In this document: in pieces, positions 28,308 through 34,831 of the stretch | Layout of the letters: every line of letters begins with the position of its first letter | How positions within the stretch are numbered: the first letter of the stretch is position 1 | Assembly: GCA_016930235.1 (NCBI GenBank) | Contig: JAFGHI010000001.1 | Coordinates: 1 to 61,935, forward strand | Direction: 5' to 3' | DNA length: 61,935 nt | DNA from: Candidatus Omnitrophota bacterium | GTDB taxonomy: Bacteria; Omnitrophota; Omnitrophia; Omnitrophales; Aquincolibacteriaceae | Translations under genes and position numbers: made by a program | Notes under the pieces: generated by a model | The model's input: the letters and a program-made list of their open reading frames with translations, nothing else | Databases searched by the model: none | Told to the model about the DNA's origin: nothing

Positions 28308-29381
28308 TTACTCGATCGCGACGGCGTGTCCTTCCCGGACTAATTCTTCATCGAGACTCTTCCATTTCATGTCCTTGCCCTGTTCTTCGTCGGCAGCCGT
28401 CCAGACGTCCGCAATGGGGCGTCCGTGCTGGTCAAGCTCATGGGACTGTAAAACAATGGCGCCGTTTACGGGTCTCAGCAGATTTTCCAGGTATTCCTTC
28501 GCGTCCTTGCCTTCGGCGGTGATCAATTCCGGAGCATCGATGCGCCGGAGCCGGACCCTCTGGGCCAGGGTGATGCCGAACCCGAGGTCGATCAGGGCAT
28601 GAAAGGTATCGCCGTCGACCACACTCGTCACGACGGCCGGATAGGTGTAAAGGTCTCCGGCGGTGGCCCCTTCCGCTTGCGTCAATTTGCCATCGGCCAA
28701 AGTAGCGATGTCCCCGTCCTGAAATTTGCCGGCGTCTTCTTCGGCTAGATCAAGGTAGATGCCGAACCCGAGATCGATTTTCGGCCGGTCCTTCAAGCGG
28801 ATAATGGGATAGGTATAAAGAGGGCCGGGTGTAAGGGTTTCGAGTTCAAAGTTTCCGGTTTCAAGTTCTCTATTTTGAGGTTCGAGTTTTGCTTTGTAGG
28901 CCTTGACGGCTTGGCGTGTTTCTATTGAAGACCAGCCTTCTCTGGCCGCCTTTTCGGCAAGGATCGCTCTTTCTTCTGGATCATGAACGGACAGAAGTTC
29001 CCGATAGTGTGCCCAGCTTAATTCTCGCGGTACCGCGAGAATTGGATAGGTGCGGGCAAATGCGAGCATATGGTAAAGCTCTGTTTCACTTGTCCCGAGG
29101 TCTTTCGCAAGTTTTGGGATTACTTCCTTGCCATATTCGGCCCGTTCCTGATGCTGCAGGATATGCTCGTCGATCAGCTTGCCGGTCTCCCAGGCCTCAC
29201 GGACCTTCTCGGCCCTGGCGGCCGCTTCCAGGCGCTCGCGGCTTACTTGACGTGTCTGGCGGATAGCCGAAAGGAGTTCTTCATAGGTTGCGACGGAAGG
29301 ATTGGCCGTAAAGACACCCTGTGGGAAAATGACGAGATAAAGTATCAAAAACCCTAAGAACCAAGGCATTCGGTTTGACAT
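28308..29381 (-). CDS. Exported DUF1016_N-SNase fusion (thermonuclease-like)
   Basis: A 357-residue protein with a signal peptide or anchor (about residues 5-25), a DUF1016 N-terminal domain (about 30-160; SWAHYRELLSVHDPEERAI is the clearest block), a linker (165-182), a degenerate half copy of the nuclease start (about 187-235) and a C-terminal SNase domain (about 240-357). The SNase catalytic residues appear intact: Arg and Glu in RLRRIDAPEL and Arg in HGRPIADV. DUF1016 is normally intracellular (YhcG-like), so export is odd. The ATG at 29381 is preferred over an upstream start through repeats. Probable role: extracytoplasmic nucleic acid degradation; not proven. Confidence 0.82.
   Translation of the reverse strand: MSNRMPWFLGFLILYLVIFPQGVFTANPSVATYEELLSAIRQTRQVSRERLEAAARAEKVREAWETGKLIDEHILQHQERAEYGKEVIPKLAKDLGTSETELYHMLAFARTYPILAVPRELSWAHYRELLSVHDPEERAILAEKAAREGWSSIETRQAVKAYKAKLEPQNRELETGNFELETLTPGPLYTYPIIRLKDRPKIDLGFGIYLDLAEEDAGKFQDGDIATLADGKLTQAEGATAGDLYTYPAVVTSVVDGDTFHALIDLGFGITLAQRVRLRRIDAPELITAEGKDAKEYLENLLRPVNGAIVLQSHELDQHGRPIADVWTAADEEQGKDMKWKSLDEELVREGHAVAIE
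28571..28828 (-). repeat. Internal duplication inside the DUF1016-SNase gene
   Basis: ATGCCGAACCCGAG(A/G)TCGAT and GGATAGGT(A/G)TAAAG occur twice on the plus strand, in blocks 28571-28655 and 28757-28828. In protein they give LYTYP...IDLGFGI twice. The first copy in the protein has lost the VVDGDTF and RIDAPEL residues, so only the second is a working nuclease domain. Confidence 0.75.
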
Positions 29382-29741
29382 CGAGGGTAGTATAGCAGAT
29401 GTTGGAGCGGATGAAAGTTGGATGTTGAATGTTAAATGTTCCATGCGGTTCCATTTAACATTTAACTTCGAACATTCAACAATATATTACCGTTACCCGC
29501 CATTTCGGTACCCGGTACCCTTGATTACCAAAAATCGGCAAAAGCCCCGAGCCTGCAACCTGCCTTTGACCGGAATTTCCGCTGTCATTCCAAGGCATAT
29601 CATTTTATAATCATCCCCAAAATTCGTGTGCTGCATCGGACACGTCACACCTTAGAAGTGCCGATGCGGTACTTAATCAAAAAGATTAAGTGCGCCTGTA
29701 GCTCCCGCCAAAAGATGGCGGGCAGGCAATTTTTTATGACC
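29382..29741. repeat. Repeat-filled gap upstream of tRNA-Arg
   Basis: No gene is supported in these 360 bp. They hold GTTGAATGTTAAATG and its inverted counterpart (29419-29482), the motif GGTACCCGGTACCC (29507-29520), a tRNA-like start GCGCCTGTAGCTC (about 29690-29702) that breaks off into a CCCGCC...GGCGGG hairpin (29704-29722), and the left arm of the inverted repeat around tRNA-Arg (29730-29748). Confidence 0.7.
29507..29520. repeat. GGTACCCGGTACC motif, copy 1
   Basis: Near-palindromic GGTACCCGGTACCC. Further copies are at 29863-29875, 32734-32746 (GATACCCGGTACC) and 32937-32950 (GGTACCCGGTATCC), all intergenic and usually flanked by AAGG or CTTT. Confidence 0.75.
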
Positions 29742-29826
29742 GCGCTCGTAGCTCAACTGGATAGAGCATCAGTCTTCGGAACTGAGGGTTACAGGTTCGA
29801 GCCCTGTCGAGCGCGGTCATAAAAAA
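29730..29826. repeat. 19-bp perfect inverted repeat enclosing tRNA-Arg
   Basis: The left arm 29730-29748 is the exact reverse complement of 29808-29826. The inner seven bases of each arm are the tRNA acceptor strands; the outer twelve (TTTTTTATGACC and GGTCATAAAAAA) lie outside the mature tRNA. Confidence 0.9.
29742..29815 (+). tRNA. tRNA-Arg (anticodon TCG)
   Basis: Acceptor GCGCTCG/CGAGCGC, D-stem GCTC/GAGC, anticodon stem TCAGT/ACTGA with loop CTTCGGA, T-stem ACAGG/CCTGT, discriminator G. CCA is not encoded. The acceptor stem is continued outward by 12 further perfectly paired bases. Confidence 0.95.
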
Positions 29827-29862
29827 GGATAGAGCGGCTCGTCCAATTTCCAATGGTCCAAG

Positions 29863-29875
29863 GGTACCCGGTACC
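29863..29875. repeat. GGTACCCGGTACC motif, copy 2
   Basis: Second exact copy, in AAGGGTACCCGGTACCTTTC, between tRNA-Arg and the arsR promoter. Confidence 0.75.
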
Positions 29876-29924
29876 TTTCCGCCTTTCCGCGATTGGCCAA
29901 TCCACACCCCATAAAAAAAGAGGT

Positions 29925-29953
29925 TTGACAGAGCGAGTGATACATCGTATTAT
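29925..29953 (+). promoter_or_regulatory. Promoter of the arsR-trx-CoADR operon
   Basis: Perfect TTGACA (29925-29930) and TATTAT (29948-29953) with 17 bp between. The -10 box lies inside the operator palindrome. Confidence 0.8.
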
Positions 29954-29959
29954 TACGAT
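29944..29959. promoter_or_regulatory. Probable ArsR-family operator
   Basis: ATCGTA (29944-29949) and TACGAT (29954-29959) form an inverted repeat with a 4-bp centre that covers the -10 box; an extra AACGAT half-site follows at 29962-29967. The position fits self-repression by the adjacent ArsR-type regulator. Confidence 0.7.
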
Positions 29960-29983
29960 ATAACGATATAATGGAGGGTGACG

Positions 29984-30253
29984 ATGAAGCCGGATTATGA
30001 AAAAGGGGGAGAGTTCCTGAAAGCCTTGGCCCATCCCGTACGCTTGAAGATGGTGATGGGGCTTTTGAAGGGGCATGACTGTGATGTGAATACGATGGTC
30101 GCGAATCTGAAATTGCCGCAATCGACCATTTCACAACATTTAGGCGTCCTCAAAAGCAAAGGGATTGTGTCCTTCCGAAAGGACGGGGTGAGGGCCTGTT
30201 ACCGTGTGGTCGATGGCCGGGTCGAGGCCATCCTCAAGGTATTAGGGAAATAA
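29984..30253 (+). CDS. ArsR-family transcriptional repressor, possible thiol/persulfide sensor
   Basis: An 89-residue winged-helix protein. KALAHPVRLKMVMGLL, then the recognition helix region LPQSTISQHLGVLKSKGIV and the wing FRKDGVRACYRVV are typical of ArsR. The metal site ELCVCDL is missing; instead there are two cysteines, Cys33 and Cys72, placed much as the redox dithiol of SqrR/BigR-type sulfide sensors. GGAGGG with five-base spacing supports ATG 29984 rather than the GTG at 29978. It heads an operon for thioredoxin and a CoA-disulfide reductase/rhodanese, which suits a sulfur-stress regulator. Confidence 0.85.
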   Translation: MKPDYEKGGEFLKALAHPVRLKMVMGLLKGHDCDVNTMVANLKLPQSTISQHLGVLKSKGIVSFRKDGVRACYRVVDGRVEAILKVLGK

Positions 30254-30307
30254 TTTTTTTGATCCCTTATTCCTATGATTGGGATCAATCAATAGAAGGA
30301 GATTCTT

Positions 30308-30634
30308 ATGAGGGTTACTCATCTTAACAGTGGCAATTTCGAAGCGGAAGTGTTGAAGTCGGATATGCCGGTCTTGGTGGATTTCTTTGCGGATTGGTGC
30401 GGGCCATGCAAAATCGTAGGGCCCATCCTTGAACAACTGGCAGGGCAGTATGACGGGCGGGTCAAAATCGGGAAGCTCAATATTGATCAGGCCCAGGACA
30501 TTGCATTTCGTTATGGCGTGATGAGTATTCCCACCTTGATCCTGTTTAGGTCGGGTCAACAAGCCGGAGAAGTGGTCGGTGCCTTGCCAAAGGATCAGCT
30601 GGAAGAATTTATCGACCAACATATCACGTCATAA
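30308..30634 (+). CDS. trxA: Thioredoxin
   Basis: A 108-residue cytoplasmic thioredoxin with the active site W-C31-G-P-C34 in FADWCGPCK and the cis-proline loop SIPTLILF. AAGGAGA precedes the ATG by seven or so bases. It is the second gene of the arsR operon; a general or operon-specific reductant for the downstream persulfide/CoA-disulfide enzyme is plausible. Confidence 0.94.
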   Translation: MRVTHLNSGNFEAEVLKSDMPVLVDFFADWCGPCKIVGPILEQLAGQYDGRVKIGKLNIDQAQDIAFRYGVMSIPTLILFRSGQQAGEVVGALPKDQLEEFIDQHITS

Positions 30635-30656
30635 AAAATAAAACGGAGGCGAATCG

Positions 30657-32339
30657 ATGAAAAAACGCATGAAAGTCGTCATTATCGGAGGGGTTGCCGC
30701 AGGACCCAAGACAGGATCGCGGATTCACCGGGTTTGTCCGGAGGCGGATATTACCCTGGTCGAAAAAGGAGAGTTTCTTTCCTACGCAGGCTGCGGATTA
30801 CCTTACTATGTTTCGGGCATCGTCAAAGATCAAAAAGAACTGATGTGCACACCGATCGGTGTCGTGCGTGATCCGGTGTTTTTCCGGGATGTCAAACATG
30901 TCAAGGTGCTCAACCGAACGGAGGCACTCCAGATCGATCGAAAGAAAAAAGAAGTCCGTGTTAAAAACCTCGCGACGGGAGAAGAGCAAAGCCTGCCCTA
31001 TGACAAATGTGTCCTTGCGACGGGAGCACGTCCTATCATACCGCCTCTTGAAGGGATTAAGCTCAAAAATGTATTTACCTTGCAGAGCATTGAGGACTCC
31101 GAGGGAATTAAGGCGGCATTGGCCGAAGGCAAAGCGAAAGATGCGGTGATCGTCGGCGGAGGATTGATCGGTATCGAGATGACAGAAGCCTTAGCCAGCA
31201 AGGGGTGTCGAGTGACCGTCGTCGAAAAATTACCCGGTATTTTACCGATGCTGGATTGGGAAATAGCCCGTTTGGTTGCGAAATATCTGGAATCACACGG
31301 CGTCAAGATTAAGACAGAAACGACCCTGACCAAAATCAAGGGTGAAAAGCAAGTTGAGTCCGTGGTAACGGATCGGGGAGAAATACCTTGTGATCTTCTA
31401 CTCGTTTCGATCGGTGTTCGGCCACAAACGGTTTTGGCCCAAAAGGCCGGGCTTAAGATCGGCGTAACAGGAGCTATTCGGGTCAATGAGCGGATGCAGA
31501 CAAGTGACCCTGATATTTATGCTGCCGGCGATTGTGTTGAAACCAATCATTTGATTACCCGGAAACCTTGTTTTATTCCGTTAGGTTCCACGGCCAATAA
31601 ACAGGGAAGGGTGGCCGCCAATAATATTTGCGGGTATCAGGATGTTTTTCCCGGGGTCATCGGATCAACGGTTTTTAAGGTGTTTGATTTGAACGTAGGA
31701 AGGACAGGCCTCACCGAAGCCCAGGCCCGAAAAGAGGGCCTTGAGGTTGTCACGGTTTTGAGCCCGGCACCGGATAAGGCCCATTTTTATCCGACAGCCA
31801 AGCCCATTATGATGAAGCTGGTCGTGGAGCGTAAAACAAGACGTCTCTTGGGCGTTCAGATCGCCGGAGCAGGCGATGTGGATAAAAGGATCGATGCCGC
31901 CGCGATGGCCATCACCGCGAAAATGACGGTGGATGATCTTGCGAATGCCGATCTTTGTTATGCACCGCCTTATGCGCCTGCGATGGATAATATCATCGCT
32001 GCCGCCAATGTTGCGCGAAACAAACTGGACGGATTATTCGAATCTTTGACGCCGATGGAAGTGAAAGAAAAAATGGCGAGGGGAGATTCCTTTGTTTTTC
32101 TTGATGTGAGGTCCCCGGAAGAAGATGCCGAAGCGCGTTTAAAAGATTCGGTTTTAATTCCGTTGGGGAAGCTTCGGGCGCGTCTAAAAGAATTACCCCG
32201 CGATCAAGAAATCATCACCTTCTGCAAAATATCCTTGCGCGGGTATGAAGCGGCGTTGATCTTGAAAGCGGCCGGGTTTAAAAATGTGAAGGTGATGGAC
32301 GGCGGGGTGATGATGTGGCCGTATGAGGTCATCCAGTAA
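30657..32339 (+). CDS. CoA-disulfide reductase / NADH-dependent persulfide reductase with C-terminal rhodanese domain
   Basis: A 560-residue FAD enzyme. The N-terminal Rossmann motif VVIIGGVAAGPKTGSRIHR, the single active cysteine Cys46 in YAGCGLPYY, the second dinucleotide fold (VIVGGGLIGIEMTEAL) and the FAD-binding ADIYAAGDC-like part PDIYAAGDCVE are clear. From about residue 470 a rhodanese domain follows (VFLDVRSPEE), with active Cys523 in TFCKISLRGY. This CoADR-RHD architecture reduces CoA disulfide, CoA persulfide or polysulfide. GGAGGCG precedes the ATG. Confidence 0.92.
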   Translation: MKKRMKVVIIGGVAAGPKTGSRIHRVCPEADITLVEKGEFLSYAGCGLPYYVSGIVKDQKELMCTPIGVVRDPVFFRDVKHVKVLNRTEALQIDRKKKEVRVKNLATGEEQSLPYDKCVLATGARPIIPPLEGIKLKNVFTLQSIEDSEGIKAALAEGKAKDAVIVGGGLIGIEMTEALASKGCRVTVVEKLPGILPMLDWEIARLVAKYLESHGVKIKTETTLTKIKGEKQVESVVTDRGEIPCDLLLVSIGVRPQTVLAQKAGLKIGVTGAIRVNERMQTSDPDIYAAGDCVETNHLITRKPCFIPLGSTANKQGRVAANNICGYQDVFPGVIGSTVFKVFDLNVGRTGLTEAQARKEGLEVVTVLSPAPDKAHFYPTAKPIMMKLVVERKTRRLLGVQIAGAGDVDKRIDAAAMAITAKMTVDDLANADLCYAPPYAPAMDNIIAAANVARNKLDGLFESLTPMEVKEKMARGDSFVFLDVRSPEEDAEARLKDSVLIPLGKLRARLKELPRDQEIITFCKISLRGYEAALILKAAGFKNVKVMDGGVMMWPYEVIQ

Positions 32340-32361
32340 ATTTCGTCACAAGGAGGATTCA

Positions 32362-32721
32362 ATGCACGTAGCCGTTATTGGAGCATCGAATAAGCCCGAA
32401 CGATATGCTTATCAAGCCGTAAAACTTTTAAGGGAAAAAGGGCATACGGTTTTTCCGATCCACCCGCGCATAGAAGAAATCGAAGGGCTGCGGGTCTATC
32501 CCAAGATAACGGATATCCCGGAGAAAATCGATACAGTAACGCTTTACGTGGGGGCAATCGCTTCCGCCGGAATGGCCCAGGATATATTAAATTGCCGCCC
32601 CCGGCGGATTATTTTTAATCCGGGAGCCGAGAACGATCATTTGGAAAAGCAGGCGAAGGAGGCGGGCATTCAGACTGTCCGCGGTTGTACGCTTGTGATG
32701 CTGAAAACGGGACAGTTTTGA
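32362..32721 (+). CDS. CoA-binding domain protein (YccU-like)
   Basis: A 119-residue single Rossmann domain of the CoA_binding_2 family: VAVIGASNKPERYAYQAVKLLREKGHTVFPIHPR, TLYVGAIASAG, FNPGAENDHLEKQAKEAGI and the conserved cysteine in VRGCTLVML. AAGGAGGATTC gives a strong Shine-Dalgarno for the ATG at 32362. It lies 22 bp after the CoADR gene, so the operon collects three CoA/thiol proteins; it may bind or relay CoA species made by its neighbour. Confidence 0.88.
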   Translation: MHVAVIGASNKPERYAYQAVKLLREKGHTVFPIHPRIEEIEGLRVYPKITDIPEKIDTVTLYVGAIASAGMAQDILNCRPRRIIFNPGAENDHLEKQAKEAGIQTVRGCTLVMLKTGQF

Positions 32722-32967
32722 AATCGCTCGAATGATACCCGGTACCTTTGCTTTCCCTCTCCCTGGAAGGGAGAGGGGCAGGGTGAGGGTTTTATGAGAG
32801 TATGTCCCCTCATCCCAACCTTCTCCCCAGCGGGGAGAAGGGGGAAACAAAAGGTTGTTTTTCCCCTAGGTGGGAGAAAAGGCTACAAGGGAAATACTTT
32901 TTTCCCTATATTGAGAAGGAAACAAGCATATCGAAGGGTACCCGGTATCCTTTCACAGGTGGTATGG
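32722..32967. repeat. Repeat-filled gap: two GGTACC motifs and C/G-rich hairpins
   Basis: Two imperfect GGTACCCGGTACC copies (32734-32746, 32937-32950) bracket a stretch with hairpins CCCTCTCCCTGGAAGGGAGA (32755-32774) and CTTCTCCCCAGCGGGGAGAAG (about 32820-32840). The CCTCTCCC/GGGAGAGG and TTCTCCCC/GGGGAGAA types are widespread REP-like repeats in bacteria. No gene is supported. Confidence 0.65.
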
Positions 32968-33288
32968 ATGGCAAAAAAGATTGGCTTTGAACAGATCGAT
33001 CAGGCTCGAAAAATATTGGATCTCGATGAGTCCGCCACCCTGAAGGAGATCAAAGAGGCTTACCGGCATTTGGCCTCGAAATATCATCCGGATAGATGCC
33101 GAAAGTCGAAGCTTAAGATCTGCGAAAGGAAAATCCGGGAGATAAATCACGCGAAAGATATCTTGCTGGGCTATTGTTCGAATTACCGGTATTCGTTCAA
33201 AGAGCGGGATGCGATGCGCAATTCCTTTGAAGAGGAAGAATATGCTTATCTGAAGCGATTTTATGACGGGTGGATCGTTGAGTTATGA
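32968..33288 (+). CDS. Small J-domain protein
   Basis: A 106-residue protein made almost entirely of a J domain: ILDLDESATLKEIKEAYRHLASKYHPDRC has the HPD tripeptide that activates Hsp70, and REINHAKDILLGY matches helix IV. The Gly/Phe and zinc domains of full DnaJ are absent, so it is a specialised co-chaperone. AGGTGG five bases upstream fixes the ATG at 32968; longer starts run through repeat DNA. The C-terminal part is rich in Glu/Tyr and unassigned. Confidence 0.82.
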   Translation: MAKKIGFEQIDQARKILDLDESATLKEIKEAYRHLASKYHPDRCRKSKLKICERKIREINHAKDILLGYCSNYRYSFKERDAMRNSFEEEEYAYLKRFYDGWIVEL

Positions 33289-33385
33289 AAATAGGATAGG
33301 TTTGAGACAGTCTTCGGGCTTCTTGGCAGAAGAGGCTAAAAAATTTTAAGATTAGATTTCCTGCAAAGGATTCATTTTGAATTGA

Positions 33386-33414
33386 TTGCCTGGGAAAAGT
33401 CCTTGCGATACAAT
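33386..33414 (+). promoter_or_regulatory. Sigma70-type promoter of the hairpin-rich leader
   Basis: TTGCCT (33386-33391) and TACAAT (33409-33414) are 17 bp apart. It would drive the hairpin-rich region and the M48-like lipoprotein gene. Confidence 0.55.
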
Positions 33415-33420
33415 GAAATC

Positions 33421-33650
33421 GGTATCATCTTTCCGAACTGGAGCCCCTCGCGCTGAATGCGCAGGGGAGGCAAAACAAGCCGCGATCTTGATGATCGCGT
33501 CTAGCCGGGTTACAGTCGCCGGAGGCGGTTTTCATTGAACCGCCCCGGTGCAGTACTAAACCTTTTGGTTTGGTACTGGTTTCCGCCAGACTGTGCGGCG
33601 AGACCCGCCGTCTTGTTGGGCGGGCAAATCCTGTCAGACGCGGTTTTTAT
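33421..33650 (+). ncRNA. Candidate structured RNA or leader with five hairpins
   Basis: Between a promoter and the M48-like gene lie five perfect or near-perfect hairpins: 33444-33467, 33481-33499, 33524-33544, 33552-33577 and 33604-33624. The stretch ends in GACGCGGTTTTTATAAAT. The segment TCTAGCCGGGTTAC resembles the 3' conserved part of c-di-GMP-I riboswitches, but the 5' core of that class is not found. It may be an unknown cis-regulatory RNA, a small RNA, or a mosaic of dispersed palindromes; the last hairpin belongs to a repeat family. Confidence 0.35.
33579..33630. repeat. Double-hairpin repeat, copy A
   Basis: GGTTTCCGCCAGA, a variable centre, then CCCGCCGTCTTGTTGGGCGG and GCAAATCC. 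Copy B at 35107-35160 shares the same order of blocks, with GCAAGTCC at its end. Confidence 0.75.
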
Positions 33651-33670
33651 AAATAAGGTGTGATCCTTTC

Positions 33671-34528
33671 ATGACGGGCCAGAGAAAAAAAAGCTCGCAT
33701 TTCATTTTTGTCCTCATCCTGTCTCTTGTTTTTTCCGGTTGTGTCCGCGATCGAGCGGTCAAAAAGTCTCAGATCACGACAAAAATTCCAAGGGAGATCT
33801 CCGAAGAGATTGAAATCGGAGAGAAAATCCATGCCGAGATTCTATCCAACTTTTATACTTACACCGATCCTCTAGTGGTGGCCTACGTTCAACAAATTGG
33901 TCAAGCGCTTGCACGGCAAGCGAAACGTCAAGAAATCCCGTACCGGTTTACGGTCCTTTATCATGATAACGTTTATGCGACATCCGCCCCGGGAGGTCAT
34001 GTCTATATCACGACGGGTTTTTTGAATATGCTCGATAATGAGGCCGAGCTTGCCGGAGTGATCGCTCATGAAGTCGGAGAACTCCAATTCCGGGACCCGC
34101 AACTTTCCCAAGCCCGCAAAGCGCTTCAGGCTGTTTCCCAAGCCGGTGCTGTCGTCGGCCCTCTTTTGGGTGAAATCGGCGCTTTGGCCATGTTGGGTTT
34201 GACACTCGTTCACGCTGCTGTTGCTGTCAATCAAATGACGCCGGAGGAACGTGTGATGAAGTCGGACGCTTACGCGCTTCAGTACATGACCGAAGCGGAT
34301 TTTGATCCGCAAGGATTAGTGGATGTCCTTTATAAATTTCTTCATACCGAGACTGAGATGACGCCTTATTTTTATGATTACTATCAAATCCGTCCGATTA
34401 CGGAAAACCGGTTTGAGAAGATGAAAGATGCCTTTTCAAAGCTGCCGCTCGAGGGCAGGACGTTTCGAACGAACCGGGAGATCTACCAGGATGCCACCAA
34501 GGGAATCCGGGAGATTTATGCGACATAA
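33671..34528 (+). CDS. Degenerate M48-family metalloprotease-like lipoprotein
   Basis: A 285-residue lipoprotein (lipobox LVFSGC) with the overall M48 layout: EIGEKIHAEIL, YATSAPGGHVYITTGFLNML and a long helix. The zinc motif is altered: the sequence is H133-E-V-G-E137 instead of HEVGH, and the usual third ligand Glu of the later EADxxA motif is replaced (K197-S198-D199-A). Two of three zinc ligands are therefore missing, so it is probably not a protease but a binding or chaperone-like protein at the membrane. Reading frame and codons look normal. It lies downstream of the hairpin-rich leader. Confidence 0.82.
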   Translation: MTGQRKKSSHFIFVLILSLVFSGCVRDRAVKKSQITTKIPREISEEIEIGEKIHAEILSNFYTYTDPLVVAYVQQIGQALARQAKRQEIPYRFTVLYHDNVYATSAPGGHVYITTGFLNMLDNEAELAGVIAHEVGELQFRDPQLSQARKALQAVSQAGAVVGPLLGEIGALAMLGLTLVHAAVAVNQMTPEERVMKSDAYALQYMTEADFDPQGLVDVLYKFLHTETEMTPYFYDYYQIRPITENRFEKMKDAFSKLPLEGRTFRTNREIYQDATKGIREIYAT

Positions 34529-34638
34529 TCCGTCAGTCCGATCTTGTCAATTAGGGGCGGATCGAGTACAATCCTCTTCCCTGTAAAAAAAGCGAAAAGG
34601 CTATTTCTTTTCGGGGAAAGCATAAATTCTTTGATGAG

Positions 34639-34714
34639 GCGCTCTTAGCTCAATCGGTAGAGCAGGTCCCTCTTAAGGACAAGGTTGAAGGTTCGAGTCC
34701 TTCAGGGCGCACCA
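34639..34714 (+). tRNA. tRNA-Lys (anticodon CTT)
   Basis: Acceptor GCGCTCT/AGGGCGC, D-stem GCTC/GAGC, anticodon stem with loop CTCTTAA, T-stem GAAGG/CCTTC, and an encoded ACCA end (34711-34714). The outermost anticodon-stem pair is mismatched. Second lysine tRNA of the window. Confidence 0.93.
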
Positions 34715-34771
34715 AGTTAAGTCAAAAGTCAAAAGTTAGAAGTCAAAAATTAAAAGTCAAAACTTATGCAT
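34715..34771. repeat. AAGTCAAAAGTTAGAAGTC word repeat
   Basis: Units such as GTCAAAAGTCAAAAGTTAG follow directly after tRNA-Lys(CTT). The same words fill 58299-58350 and 61850-61935. Confidence 0.75.
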
Positions 34772-34793
34772 GCGGCGGTGGCGAAACTGGCAG
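34772..34793 (+). pseudogene. 5' fragment of tRNA-Leu (22 nt)
   Basis: These 22 bases are identical to the first 22 of the intact tRNA-Leu (34873-34894): acceptor strand, D-stem 5' strand and part of the D-loop. Similarity stops right after CAG. Confidence 0.85.
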
Positions 34794-34831
34794 CACGTTG
34801 TTCTTTTAAATTTTAATATTGAGACAAGTGC

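Noticed and set aside
29690-29702. A second tRNA gene starting GCGCCTGTAGCTC
   Set aside because: Only the first 13 bases look like a tRNA; the sequence then passes into a GC hairpin, so at most it is a tRNA remnant.
29628-29822. Open frame ending in VAQLDRASVFGTEGYRFEPCRARS
   Set aside because: This is the well-known false translation of a tRNA gene; the frame runs through tRNA-Arg.
33481-33530. c-di-GMP-I (GEMM) riboswitch
   Set aside because: Only TAGCCGGGTTAC fits; the GCAAACC core and the GNRA-loop hairpin are missing, so I list the region as an unassigned RNA candidate.
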